Below are positions 8,305-16,627 of a stretch of 64,000 nt of DNA, piece by piece. The stretch spans positions 141,545 to 205,544 of the forward strand of contig NZ_JAHTMR010000009.1 of the NCBI RefSeq assembly GCF_019200975.1, written 5' to 3'. The notes under the pieces were generated by a model. It had not been told where the DNA came from and ran no database searches. It saw only the letters and a list, made by a program, of their open reading frames with translations. The position numbers and the translations under genes were made by a program. How positions within the stretch are numbered: the stretch's first letter is position 1; the number at the start of each line of letters is the position of its first letter. Source of the DNA: Pseudomonas sp. PD9R. Its GTDB lineage: Bacteria; Pseudomonadota; Gammaproteobacteria; Pseudomonadales; Pseudomonadaceae.

Positions 8305-9033
8305 TCAGACTTCGATGTGCAGTCCCTGCTTTTTCTCGTTTTGGCCCTTTTCGGCATTTTTATGCAATTGATCTAGCCAGGAGTCTGTTTCCCCCAACTC
8401 CAACGCGCCTTTGTTCAGCAGTAATCCATAGTCAATTAACTTATGGAAGTTGCTCAGGTCCACCTTCGCTTTGCCACCAAACTGTTGCGTATCCAGCTGT
8501 ACCAAGTCAATCACGGCATTGGCGTGTTTGAGAGTCAAGGATTGCAAGTCTTTGCTCTCGTTCAGCAGGGTATTCAATGTTTCCTTTTCCCAGGCAGTCA
8601 GAGTGTTCGGTGGCGCAGTGACTTGCAACTGACCGTCTTCGGCCACCGTGAAGCCGAATGCTTTATCGGCCAAGCCAGACCATTTGCTGCTCAGGTCTTT
8701 TTTGAAATCGGAGTAAATGCCTTCCATTGTGCGGAGCGTATCTGCTGCGCGATTTTCTTTAACCCAAAGGATTGCATATCTACTCACCGCTATCAGAGGA
8801 CACAGGTCAGTAAACCCAGGACCTTGATTGCTCGTTCTAAAAAACGCTTCCAACTCATCCAGGTCATCGCTGGTGATACCTGTCACTTCAGGAGCCCGGA
8901 GTTTCTCGATGGTCAACTTCACCCTTTCATCCATCACTGGGCTTTTGATTTCCTCTGTTTGAGTTTTTTCCGTGTTCGGCTTCACCATTTGCGAATACGG
9001 AATTTGAAAAGATGCAGCGGCACTTATATTCAT
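8305..9033 (-). CDS. Hypothetical cytosolic protein
   Basis: The family is not recognised. The 242-residue product has no signal peptide or membrane segment. It is rich in charged helical stretches (EKLRAPEVTGITSDDLDELEAFF; DSWLDQLHKNAEKGQNEKKQ) and probably forms an alpha-helical fold. ATG 9033 is preceded by GAGAAG at suitable spacing. The region is clearly less GC-rich than surrounding genes and uses codons less typical of Pseudomonas, so recent acquisition is possible. The convergent gene at 7800-8243 shares this composition, and both may have arrived together. Its function cannot be inferred from the neighbours. Confidence 0.7.
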   Translation of the reverse strand: MNISAAASFQIPYSQMVKPNTEKTQTEEIKSPVMDERVKLTIEKLRAPEVTGITSDDLDELEAFFRTSNQGPGFTDLCPLIAVSRYAILWVKENRAADTLRTMEGIYSDFKKDLSSKWSGLADKAFGFTVAEDGQLQVTAPPNTLTAWEKETLNTLLNESKDLQSLTLKHANAVIDLVQLDTQQFGGKAKVDLSNFHKLIDYGLLLNKGALELGETDSWLDQLHKNAEKGQNEKKQGLHIEV

Positions 9034-9171
9034 ATCAGCTTCTCATCGTGGAGGTTCCATGTTGCTTAACGGCCAGGCCCGGTAATGGATGACCTGATAA
9101 ACACGTAGGAGAAATCCGAACAGGAAGTAGGTATTTTCAAGTGTGCCCTTACAGGCTGTTGCAGAGAGGTT

Positions 9172-9561
9172 TCAGGAAACTTGCGCCAATGATTCGGGGC
9201 GAGACCAGATCCATAAGTTGCCCAGGCTCATGCCGCCAATAGCCAGATAAATCGGCCATCCATGATCAAGCATTACCAGCATCAACGTGGCACACAGCAA
9301 CATGCTGACGGTGGCACTGACCTTGGCCCGGCGCGCGATGATTTTGCCGTTGCGCCAGTTATTGAGAATGGGGCCGAACAGCCGATGATTTTCCAGCCAG
9401 GCACTCAAGCGTGGTGAGCTTTTGGTTGCGGCCCAGGCGGCCAGCAGGATGAACTCGGTGGTGGGCAGGCCGGGTATGACGATGGCGATCAGGCCGATGC
9501 CCAGGCTGATATAAGCGAGCAGGCCGAAGAGGAGGCGGGTGATTTTGGAAGAGGTTGGCAT
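9172..9561 (-). CDS. DUF454 (YbaN-type) inner membrane protein
   Basis: A small integral membrane protein of 129 residues, the usual DUF454 length. The hydrophobic segments are LLFGLLAYISLGIGLIAIVIPG near 10-31 and two more in the C-terminal half (about 82-118). The motif GLPTTEFILLAAWAATKSSPRL is characteristic of the family. The biochemical role is unknown; in other proteobacteria members sit beside DNA or haem-related genes. It lies 137 bases beyond the haem oxygenase gene on the same strand, with a REPIN between, so co-transcription is possible but not shown. Confidence 0.85.
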   Translation of the reverse strand: MPTSSKITRLLFGLLAYISLGIGLIAIVIPGLPTTEFILLAAWAATKSSPRLSAWLENHRLFGPILNNWRNGKIIARRAKVSATVSMLLCATLMLVMLDHGWPIYLAIGGMSLGNLWIWSRPESLAQVS

Positions 9562-9585
9562 AGTCTGCTGGCTTGTTCAGATCAA

Positions 9586-9680
9586 TGTAGGAGCTGCCGC
9601 AGGCTGCGATCTTTTGATCCTGATCGTCTTGAATTCGTAAAAACAAGATCAAAAGATCGCAGCCTGCGGCGGCTCCTACA
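9586..9680. repeat. REPIN (GCTGCCGCAGGCTGCGATC family)
   Basis: An inverted pair between the DUF454 gene and hemO. Confidence 0.9.
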
Positions 9681-9697
9681 AGGGGATTTCGATCGTG

Positions 9698-10306
9698 TCA
9701 GGCGAATTCCGGGGTGCTGGAGTATGCCTGTTCGAGCAATACGGTAAAGCGGTTGAACGCGTCGATGGCGCCTTTGTCCAGTTCGGCTTCTTCCTGGACG
9801 CTGAGCTCTAGCCCATCAAGGGTTCGGACGAAGCTTTTCCAGCCTTCTGCGCGGCCACCGGCCGGTTCGCCGAGGTGACGGGCACCGAAGGTTTCGCTCA
9901 GGCCAAGGCCTACGGCGCGTTTGATCAGAAACGCCGCGCCGAGCTTCGAGCCTTCGGAGACAAAGAGCCAGCCCAGCGCTTGCGCTTTACTCGGGTTGTG
10001 TATGGCACCAGCGACTGCAGCAGGCACTTCGGTTTCCAGATCTGCCAGGTCAGCCTTGGCGGCTTCGGCACGGCAACGGACTGGCAGGTCAGGGACGATG
10101 GCGGTCAGTTCTGCATCGTTGTACAGCGACATCAGCTCCGACTGGAACAGGTACTGCGCCACCACAAAACGGGCAAAGTTGGCCTGGGTTTCGAACGGTG
10201 CGTGGGCTTTGACCAAAGCGTCGAGTTTGGTGTGGGGTTCGTGGGTGACCTGGTTCAAGCGTTGCGAACGTAAAGCCTGGCGTTGTGCGGTGTCCTGAGA
10301 AGTCAT
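9698..10306 (-). CDS. hemO: Haem oxygenase (HemO/PigA type)
   Basis: This cytosolic enzyme opens haem to biliverdin and releases iron and CO, using imported haem as iron source. The 202 residues match the PigA/HemO subfamily: LRSQRLNQVTHEPHTKLDALV at the N-terminus with the proximal haem ligand at His25, NFARFVVAQYLFQ, and ALGWLFVSEGSKLGAAFL, the distal helix. GARHLGEPAGGRAEGWKSF is also conserved. The AAGGAC ribosome site lies close upstream of the ATG. The gene is 114 bases downstream of the haem receptor on the same strand, so uptake and breakdown are probably co-expressed under iron limitation. Confidence 0.93.
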   Translation of the reverse strand: MTSQDTAQRQALRSQRLNQVTHEPHTKLDALVKAHAPFETQANFARFVVAQYLFQSELMSLYNDAELTAIVPDLPVRCRAEAAKADLADLETEVPAAVAGAIHNPSKAQALGWLFVSEGSKLGAAFLIKRAVGLGLSETFGARHLGEPAGGRAEGWKSFVRTLDGLELSVQEEAELDKGAIDAFNRFTVLLEQAYSSTPEFA

Positions 10307-10420
10307 GAGATGTCCTTAAGGAAAAGAGGCGCTTGCTAACGAGACGAATAGGAAAGCGCCGTACAGTAAAAAAACTTCATTGCGCGACTTTTGGGCCACC
10401 GCGCAACGAAGGGGGCAGGG

Positions 10421-12985
10421 TCAGATATCCCAGACCAGATTGATCGCGAAATTGCGTCCGGGCTGAGTCAGGCGGTCGAGGTTCGCCGGTTGCGTCACCG
10501 AGGCTTCGCCGACGCTGTCGTAGCCGCGTACGTCATCCCACTGCCAGTACTTTTTATTGGTCAGGTTGTACAAGCCGGCATTGACGGTCACGTCGTCGGT
10601 CACCTTGTAGAAGCCCGCCAGGTCGAGCACGCCATAACCCGGTGTCTTGAACTGGGTGCTGGTGCCGTCCGGGGTGTTGAAGTTGGTGCTGTCGACGCGG
10701 GTCTTGCGTTTGACCAGGGTCCAGCTCAGCAAGGTGCCGTATTTGTCCTGGTCATAACCCAGGCCGAACACGCCGGTCAGTGGGTTGATGCTGTTCAGCG
10801 GCTCGCCGCTGTCATCGTTGCGACCATACAGGTAGGCCACCGAGCCTTGGGTGTAGAGGCCACTTGGTGCACCGAACGAATCCAGGTTCAAGCGACCCTT
10901 GAGTTCGAGGCCTTTGATGGTGGCGTGCTGGATGTTGTTGCTCTGGAACGTGGTCTCGGTATAGCCGGGGGTGATGGCATTCTCGTCGATGAAATCGCGA
11001 TATTTGTTGTAGAACAATGCGACATCGAAGGTGCCGGCTTCGAACTGGCCGCGAAGGCCGGTTTCATAGCTCTTGCTCTTTTCCGGTTCGAGGTCGGGGT
11101 TCGGCGCGACCCGATAACCGCCAGCGAGGTTTTCGAAGCGACCATAAAGGGCCTTGGCGGTCGGCGTACGGAAGCCTTCGGCGTACTGGCCATACCAGGT
11201 GTAATTATCATTAAAGCTGTAAGTAGTGCCGAACTTTGGCGACAGTCGATGCCAGGTCTTTTCGTCATCGTTCACCACGCCGTTGCGGCTTTGGTCCGCA
11301 GTGGCCAGGAACTCATCCGTCACGTGCGGTTTGAGCTGGGTGTAGTCGTAGCGCAGGCCGGGCACAAAGGTCCAGTTGTTCCAGGCGATCTGATCCTGCG
11401 CGAACAGGCTGTAGGTATTGATCGTCGGATCCGGGAAGTCGCTGGCCGGGACAAGCGTGTCGGCAGGGCTGGCAGCGCCGATGACGCGGCAAGCGCCAGC
11501 CACGGTCAGGCAGGTGCCGGTACCGGTGCGCAGGCCGGTGACTTTATCCTGCTTGATGGTGGTGCCATAGGTGACGACGTGGTCGGTGTCGGCGATGGCA
11601 AACGCCTTGTCAGCCTGGGCATCGAATACCCATTGGCGGTCCTTGTAGTTGGTATTGCGATCGCGCAGTACTGTGCGCGACGGCGCGTAGATTTCTTCGG
11701 TGCTCTGGTCGGTCTTGGCGATCTGGTAGTTCAGCGTCCACTTGATGTTGTCAGCCAGGGGGCTGTCCAGGGCAAAGCGGTGATCGAGACCGAAGCGTTC
11801 GCGGGTGATGGTGTCATTGCCGGTACGCGATTTGTAGAAGCCGAAACCGCGTCCTGCGTTGAACGGACCGCCCACCGCGCTCAGCTGATGGGTGTCGCGG
11901 TCGTCTTTGTAGTGCTCGTAGGTCAATCCGAAGCGCGCGTCGTCGGCGTAGTCCCAGCCCAATTTGGCGAGGACGTTGGTGGTGCGCACATCCTCAGGGT
12001 TCGCTTCGGTGCGGTTCAGGCCGGTGCCTCCGGTCTCGCCGTAGGATTCCGTTTCGTGGCCATTGCGCTGGCTCAGGTGCAACAGGCCGTCGAAGTCGCC
12101 GGTGCGCCCGGCGACAGTACCGGAAGTCAGCCAGCTTTCATCGGCCGAGCTATAGCCAGTCTTCAGGCGTGCGCCGACGTCCTGGCCTGGCTTGATGATG
12201 TCATCCGGGTCCAGCGTGTAGTAGCTGACGGCGCCACCAATGGCGTTGCTGCCGTACAACACTGATGCCGGGCCGCGCAGAATCTCCACGCGCTTGACGA
12301 TTTCCGGATCGACATAGTTGCGGTTGGTCTGGGCATACGGGCCATTGAAGAAGCCGTCGGGCACTTGCACGCCGTCGACCTGGGTCAATACGCGGTCACC
12401 ATCGATGCCGCGAATGTTGTAGCCGGAAAGGCCCGCACGGGTGCCGGTTCCGCCTACCGAAACGTTCGGTTCATACCGCACCAGATCCTTGATGCTATTG
12501 ACGTTGTTGCGATCAAGGTCTTCGCGAGTGTGAACAGTGACGGTACTCGGCACGCTGCTGATGTCTTGTTCCTGGCGGGTGGCGCTGATGGTCACTTGCT
12601 GCAGGTTGAGTGTGCCGGAATTATTGCGTGGCTCCAGAATGATGTTGTTGGTGCCCAGTTTGCGATAGCTCAGGTTGGTCCCCACCAACAGGCGCTCCAG
12701 GGCTTTTTCTGGCGACAACGAACCGCGTACGCCCGGTGAGTTCATACCTTGCGCCAGTTCGGCCGCGAAGCCGACCTGCCAGCCTGTCACGGTGGTGAAT
12801 GCATTGAGTGCCGACACCAGCGATTGCTGGGGAATGGCGAACGAGTAGTCGGCCATGTTGCGGCTCGGCTGCTCGGCTGGCGTGGCCGCCATCAGCGGCG
12901 CAGCGCCGGCCATCAGGATGGCAGCGGTCAGTAGCGACAGCACGCGGGAAGGTGAAGAGGACTGGCGGGTAAGGCGAGAGGACAT
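10421..12985 (-). CDS. hxuA: TonB-dependent haem receptor with signalling domain (HxuA-like)
   Basis: This is an outer membrane haem transducer that imports haem and also signals through the adjacent anti-sigma factor. In 854 residues there is a signal peptide (1-33, cleavage after LMA) and an STN signalling domain (about 46-115, YSFAIPQQSLVSALNAF). A TonB box region lies at LQQVTISATR, then the plug with the VEILRGPASVLYGSNAIGG motif and a beta-barrel. FRTP and NPDLEPE correspond to the FRAP/NPNL haem-receptor motifs, but no histidine lies between them. ATG 12985 was chosen because GGAG sits 9 bases upstream; an upstream GTG is less likely. The name follows P. aeruginosa hxuIRA; HasR is the alternative. 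Confidence 0.85.
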   Translation of the reverse strand: MSSRLTRQSSSPSRVLSLLTAAILMAGAAPLMAATPAEQPSRNMADYSFAIPQQSLVSALNAFTTVTGWQVGFAAELAQGMNSPGVRGSLSPEKALERLLVGTNLSYRKLGTNNIILEPRNNSGTLNLQQVTISATRQEQDISSVPSTVTVHTREDLDRNNVNSIKDLVRYEPNVSVGGTGTRAGLSGYNIRGIDGDRVLTQVDGVQVPDGFFNGPYAQTNRNYVDPEIVKRVEILRGPASVLYGSNAIGGAVSYYTLDPDDIIKPGQDVGARLKTGYSSADESWLTSGTVAGRTGDFDGLLHLSQRNGHETESYGETGGTGLNRTEANPEDVRTTNVLAKLGWDYADDARFGLTYEHYKDDRDTHQLSAVGGPFNAGRGFGFYKSRTGNDTITRERFGLDHRFALDSPLADNIKWTLNYQIAKTDQSTEEIYAPSRTVLRDRNTNYKDRQWVFDAQADKAFAIADTDHVVTYGTTIKQDKVTGLRTGTGTCLTVAGACRVIGAASPADTLVPASDFPDPTINTYSLFAQDQIAWNNWTFVPGLRYDYTQLKPHVTDEFLATADQSRNGVVNDDEKTWHRLSPKFGTTYSFNDNYTWYGQYAEGFRTPTAKALYGRFENLAGGYRVAPNPDLEPEKSKSYETGLRGQFEAGTFDVALFYNKYRDFIDENAITPGYTETTFQSNNIQHATIKGLELKGRLNLDSFGAPSGLYTQGSVAYLYGRNDDSGEPLNSINPLTGVFGLGYDQDKYGTLLSWTLVKRKTRVDSTNFNTPDGTSTQFKTPGYGVLDLAGFYKVTDDVTVNAGLYNLTNKKYWQWDDVRGYDSVGEASVTQPANLDRLTQPGRNFAINLVWDI

Positions 12986-13091
12986 CGATAGCGCTCCGTG
13001 TCGCACGAATCTTTATAGGTGCTGATTGGCATTTTAGAGATGCGAATCAATTGCATTGGCTATAACGAGACGTACGAGGATTGGCTATCGA

Positions 13092-13112
13092 GTAAAAATA
13101 ATTCTCATTCAG
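13092..13112 (-). promoter_or_regulatory. Fur-box-like site before the haem receptor
   Basis: On the minus strand TGAATGAGAATTATTTTTAC resembles the Fur consensus in its GAGAATTATT core. It lies about 107 bases upstream of the receptor ATG and overlaps the anti-sigma stop. The match is partial. Confidence 0.4.
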
Positions 13113-14074
13113 TTCAAAATCACCAGCGCCGGGAATTCCTGGAGCTTGGCAGAGGTGATGTGGGCGAGGGAGCGGACCACGTCCAGCGGCTGATCGAGGC
13201 GGTAATTGCCCGTCACCGCGACATCGGCCAGTTGCTCGTTGTTGTTGATGATCCAGCCCGGGTAGTAACGACGCAGTTCTGCCAGCACCTGGTTCAGCGG
13301 GCAGTTTTCGAACACCAGTCGACCCTGGACCCAGGCCAGATCGGTAGCCGCATCCAGTTTGGCAGGGCGGTCGAAACCGTTGGGGCCGATGCGGATGCTT
13401 TCCCCGGCAGTCAGACGAACCCGCGCGTCGTCACGGGTGGCACGCAAATCGACATCCCCGCGTTGCACCTGGACCTGCGTCACGCCATCCAGATAACGCA
13501 CCGCAAACGCCGTATCCCGAACACTTGCCGTGACTAGCCCTGCGTCGAGTTCCAGAGGCTGGCCGCGATGGGGCTGGACTTCGAAAAACGCTTCACCCTG
13601 GTACAACCGGGCAACGCGCTGTTGATCGTTGATCGTGCTGGAAAACGCCGAGTTGGTATTGAGCAAAACCTTCGAACCGTCTTCCAGTTGCAAGCGCTGG
13701 CGTTCACCGACCACGGTCAGATGATCAGCCTGCAAGCGCATCGGCAGATTGCTGAAACTGAACAGGCCGAGGATTAGCACGGCGGCAGTGGCCAGGGGTT
13801 TCCAGTGCGGACGCAGGCGCGACAGGACCGTGACCTTCGCAGGCCGCGACGCCAGGCTTTGTGCGCACAGAGTAATTTGCGGGCCGTTCCAGATCGCCTG
13901 GGCCTTGGCGAACGCATCGGCATGCGCCGGGTCCGCCGCCAGCCATTGGTGAAACTGGCGAGTCTGTTCTTCGCTCGGGCTGTCCAGCACGATCAACCAG
14001 TCCAGGGCCTGGTCCATCGCGTCTGCGGAGGCCTGCGCCGGCGAGGGCGAAGGAGAGCGGTGGGTGTCCGTCAC
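13109..14074 (-). CDS. hxuR: FecR-type anti-sigma factor (HxuR-like)
   Basis: This inner membrane regulator holds the cognate ECF sigma factor and receives the signal from the receptor STN domain. The 321-residue form starts at GTG 14074, preceded by GAGGAAA; a longer ATG frame lacks a ribosome site and would begin inside a repeat. An N-terminal cytosolic domain has the typical ALDWLIVLDSPSEEQTRQFHQWLAADPAHADAF pattern. A single membrane segment (ATAAVLILGLFSFSNLPM) lies near 90-108. A periplasmic FecR domain and a C-terminal segment with LNQVLAELRRYYPG follow. It is placed between the sigma gene and the receptor, the standard cell-surface-signalling order. Confidence 0.9.
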   Translation of the reverse strand: MTDTHRSPSPSPAQASADAMDQALDWLIVLDSPSEEQTRQFHQWLAADPAHADAFAKAQAIWNGPQITLCAQSLASRPAKVTVLSRLRPHWKPLATAAVLILGLFSFSNLPMRLQADHLTVVGERQRLQLEDGSKVLLNTNSAFSSTINDQQRVARLYQGEAFFEVQPHRGQPLELDAGLVTASVRDTAFAVRYLDGVTQVQVQRGDVDLRATRDDARVRLTAGESIRIGPNGFDRPAKLDAATDLAWVQGRLVFENCPLNQVLAELRRYYPGWIINNNEQLADVAVTGNYRLDQPLDVVRSLAHITSAKLQEFPALVILN

Positions 14075-14109
14075 GGTGTTTCCTCGGCAGGGGCGTTTGA
14101 GGAGCAGTT

Positions 14110-14192
14110 TCAAGCTACGAGCTGCAAGCTGCAAGTTCAGTTAGGCGTTTGACTTGCCGTCTTTGGCTTGCGACTTGTAGCTTGGAACTTGA
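14110..14192. repeat. Inverted repeat of the CAAGCTGCAAGC type at the sigma/anti-sigma junction
   Basis: CAAGCTACGAGCTGCAAGC at 14111-14129 has an inverted partner at about 14166-14190 (CAAGCTACAAGTCGCAAGC on the minus strand). A related sequence lies at 42317-42353. The right arm is translated as the C-terminal tail of the sigma factor. Confidence 0.7.
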
Positions 14193-14701
14193 GGCTGCGT
14201 CTCTGCCACACCCATACAGATCGTCATGATCAGCTTCAACTCCTTTTGCACGGTACTCTGCGACACGCCAAGCTTCTCGGCGATCTCCAGATAGCTGTGC
14301 CCGTGCAGGCGACTGAGGATAAAAATCTGTTGCTGGCGGGAGCTGAGTTCACTGAGGCGCACGTTCAAACGCTCAAGCAATTGTTCGGCATGGGCGGCAT
14401 CCTCGGCACTGCTGGCAGGGGCGGCGACGCTTTGCACCACTTCCAGCGGCACGTCGTCGACCATGGTGCGTGAGTGGATGCGCCGCGCGCGCAAATGGTC
14501 CAGCGCCAGGTTGCGGGCGGTCTGGAAAACAAAGGGTTCAAGGTGGTCGATGGCCCGCTCACTGAGCGCTCGGGTCACTCGCAGGTAGGTCTCCTGCAGG
14601 AGATCTTCGGCGGTACTGTGATTGTTGACCATCCGCTCCAGCGTACGCAGCAGAGATATTCGCTGGGTGATGAAGACGTCGTTGAAGCGCGATTGACTCA
14701 C
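14141..14701 (-). CDS. hxuI: FecI-type ECF sigma factor (HxuI-like)
   Basis: This RNA polymerase sigma factor is expected to transcribe the haem receptor when haem is sensed. It has 186 residues: region 2 near 10-75 (STAEDLLQETYLRVTRAL, FVFQTARNLALDHLRARR) and region 4 near 115-165 (LSSRQQQIFILSRLHGHSYLEIAEKLGVS). The last 16 residues (QVPSYKSQAKDGKSNA) are encoded by a repetitive element and look like an added tail. A palindromic Fur box lies 26 bases upstream of the ATG. The product names follow P. aeruginosa hxuIRA by order and family, not by measured identity. Confidence 0.9.
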   Translation of the reverse strand: MSQSRFNDVFITQRISLLRTLERMVNNHSTAEDLLQETYLRVTRALSERAIDHLEPFVFQTARNLALDHLRARRIHSRTMVDDVPLEVVQSVAAPASSAEDAAHAEQLLERLNVRLSELSSRQQQIFILSRLHGHSYLEIAEKLGVSQSTVQKELKLIMTICMGVAETQPQVPSYKSQAKDGKSNA

Positions 14702-14726
14702 GGGAGGACCTGATCCATTTTGAGCG

Positions 14727-14745
14727 AATGATAATGCTTATCATC
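14727..14745. promoter_or_regulatory. Fur box upstream of the ECF sigma gene
   Basis: The site contains a perfect 7-bp inverted repeat with a 3-base centre, ATGATAA-TGC-TTATCAT at 14728-14744, closely matching the Fur 19-mer. It lies 26 bases upstream of the sigma ATG, so Fe-Fur should repress the whole haem locus in iron-replete cells. Confidence 0.88.
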
Positions 14746-14777
14746 CGCTCGGATGGTCAAGTACAGATTTGTTAAGG

Positions 14778-15242
14778 TTACGCACGACCTTTCAAATACA
14801 TTGCGTAATCCGGAATCCGGTGCTCATGCGCCTGATCCATCAACGGGCTGCTGAGCAGGTAATCGGCGCTGCATTCGTTGGTCGCCACCGGGATGTTCCA
14901 GACGGCGGCGACCCGCAGCAACGCCTTGATATCCGGATCGTGTGGCTGCGGTTCGAACGGGTCCCAGAAGAACACCAGCATATCGACCCGCTGCTCGGCG
15001 ATTCGAGCGCCAAGTTGTTGGTCGCCACCCAGTGGGCCGCTGATCATGCTTTCCACCGGCAAATCGAGGCGTTGTTGCAACAACAACCCTGTGGTGCCGG
15101 TAGCGACGAGTTCATGCTGGGCGAGCTTGTCTTTGTGTCGCTCGGCCCAGTCCAGCAAAAACACTTTGCAGTGGTCATGGGCGACCAGGGCGATACGCTT
15201 GCGCGCGGCCATGGTTTTTTGCGTGAAGCTGATACCGATCAT
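14778..15242 (-). CDS. mgsA: Methylglyoxal synthase
   Basis: The enzyme converts dihydroxyacetone phosphate to methylglyoxal and phosphate, a bypass of lower glycolysis when phosphate is short. The 154 residues carry the family motifs RKRIALVAHDHCK, TGTTG, GPLGGDQQLGARI (containing the catalytic aspartate) and DMLVFFWDP. ATG 15242 follows GGAGCAG; a TTG start 15 bases further up is less likely. It lies next to gapA on the same strand with a REPIN between. The pairing makes metabolic sense, since both act at the triose phosphate level. Confidence 0.95.
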   Translation of the reverse strand: MIGISFTQKTMAARKRIALVAHDHCKVFLLDWAERHKDKLAQHELVATGTTGLLLQQRLDLPVESMISGPLGGDQQLGARIAEQRVDMLVFFWDPFEPQPHDPDIKALLRVAAVWNIPVATNECSADYLLSSPLMDQAHEHRIPDYAMYLKGRA

Positions 15243-15298
15243 GCAATGCTGCTCCAAACGTGATTGCGCCAGCGACGCAACATTTGACGCGCCCCCAT

Positions 15299-15393
15299 GT
15301 AGGCGCTGCCGAAGGCTGCGATCTTTTGAGCTTGATCCTCTCTGAATCGCTGAAAATCAAGATCAAAGATCGCAGCCTTCGGCAGCTCCTACA
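15299..15393. repeat. REPIN (GCTGCCGAAGGCTGCGATC variant)
   Basis: An inverted pair with the CCGAAGG variant core, between mgsA and gapA. Confidence 0.9.
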
Positions 15394-15405
15394 GGTGGAT
15401 GCGGT

Positions 15406-16407
15406 TTATTCGGCGTTACACAGCGCCAGGCAGTTATCGAGCATGCGGTTGGAGAAGCCCCATTCGTTGTCGTACCAGGCCAGCACCTTGAGCAGCTTGC
15501 CGCTGGACTTGGTGTGGTTGGCGTCGAAGATCGACGACAGCGGGTTGTGGTTGAAATCGCTGGAGACCAGCGGCAGCGTGTTGTAGCCGAGGATTTTCGA
15601 ATGCTGGCTCGCTTCTTTGAGCAGCGCATTGACCTCGTCGGCCGACGCTTCGCGTTTGAGCTGTACGGTCAGGTCCACCAGGGAAACGTTGATCACCGGT
15701 ACACGCACCGCCATGCCGGTCAGTTTGCCTGCCAGTTCCGGCAGCACCAGGCCGACCGCTTCAGCGGCGCCGGTTTTGCTTGGGATCATGTTCTGCGTCG
15801 CCGAACGGGCGCGGTATGGATCGGTGTGGTAGACGTCAGTCAGGTTCTGGTCATTGGTGTAGGCGTGGATGGTGGTCATCAAGCCGCTTTCGATGCCCAG
15901 TTCGCGATGCAGCACCTGAGCCACCGGGGCCAGGCAGTTGGTGGTGCACGAAGCGTTGGAAATAATCTGGTGCGACTGACGCAGAATGTCGTGGTTAACC
16001 CCGTAAACCACGGTGGCATCGGCACCTTTGGCCGGAGCCGAGATAATCACTTTGCGGGCACCGGCCGTAATATGCGCGGCGGCTTTGGCGCGGTCGGTGA
16101 ACAGGCCGGTGCATTCGAACACCACATCAATTTTTTCTGCGGCCCAGGGCAGGTCGGCCGGGTTGCGAATGGCGCTGACCGAAATTCGGTCGCCGTTGAC
16201 CGTCAGACTTTCTTGATCGTGTTGGACATCGGCATCGAACGTGCCGTGAACGGTGTCGTATTTGAGCAAATGCGCGTTGATCGAGCTGTCACCCAGGTCG
16301 TTGATGGCGACGATCTGCAAATCCTGGCGATAGCCTTGGGTATAGAGTGCGCGCAGTACATTACGGCCAATACGGCCAAAACCATTGATCGCGATTCGAA
16401 GAGTCAT
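15406..16407 (-). CDS. gapA: Glyceraldehyde-3-phosphate dehydrogenase, type I
   Basis: This NAD-dependent enzyme oxidises glyceraldehyde-3-phosphate produced by the Entner-Doudoroff aldolase. Its 333 residues show the nucleotide-binding start INGFGRIGRNVLRAL and the catalytic cysteine in SNASCTTNC at residue 154. The remaining conserved segments HAYTNDQ, RARSATQNMIPS and WYDNEWGFSNRM are intact. The gene diverges from edd, and the 220-base intergenic region contains two HexR boxes. It is therefore the catabolic gap copy co-regulated with the Entner-Doudoroff genes, as in P. putida. Confidence 0.96.
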   Translation of the reverse strand: MTLRIAINGFGRIGRNVLRALYTQGYRQDLQIVAINDLGDSSINAHLLKYDTVHGTFDADVQHDQESLTVNGDRISVSAIRNPADLPWAAEKIDVVFECTGLFTDRAKAAAHITAGARKVIISAPAKGADATVVYGVNHDILRQSHQIISNASCTTNCLAPVAQVLHRELGIESGLMTTIHAYTNDQNLTDVYHTDPYRARSATQNMIPSKTGAAEAVGLVLPELAGKLTGMAVRVPVINVSLVDLTVQLKREASADEVNALLKEASQHSKILGYNTLPLVSSDFNHNPLSSIFDANHTKSSGKLLKVLAWYDNEWGFSNRMLDNCLALCNAE

Positions 16408-16430
16408 TTATCAGCGCCGCCGTCGTTTTG

Positions 16431-16445
16431 TTGTTGGAATTACAA
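16431..16445. promoter_or_regulatory. HexR operator 1 (gapA/edd)
   Basis: TTGT-TGGAATT-ACAA matches the HexR consensus TTGT-N7/8-ACAA exactly, 24 bases upstream of the gapA start codon. Confidence 0.85.
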
Positions 16446-16492
16446 GATTATTCGCAAAAAAATAGAAAACAAGCCTTTTTAGTGGCAATATT

Positions 16493-16507
16493 TTGTTCAA
16501 TCTACAA
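16493..16507. promoter_or_regulatory. HexR operator 2 (gapA/edd)
   Basis: TTGT-TCAATCT-ACAA is a second exact consensus match in the same divergent region. One box is probably assigned to each promoter. Confidence 0.85.
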
Positions 16508-16627
16508 CGAGTGACCTGAATCAACTGGTCCGATTGATCAAGAAAACCGTTTGTCATCCCGGCAACAACGGCTCTTGTTCAGCATAGACAATCAGGTCGC
16601 CACATCCGTTAGCCTGGAGTTCTACAC

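Noticed and set aside
10391..12265. Long plus-strand frame opposite the haem receptor
   Set aside because: The receptor on the minus strand is complete from signal peptide to barrel; the opposite frame is a shadow.
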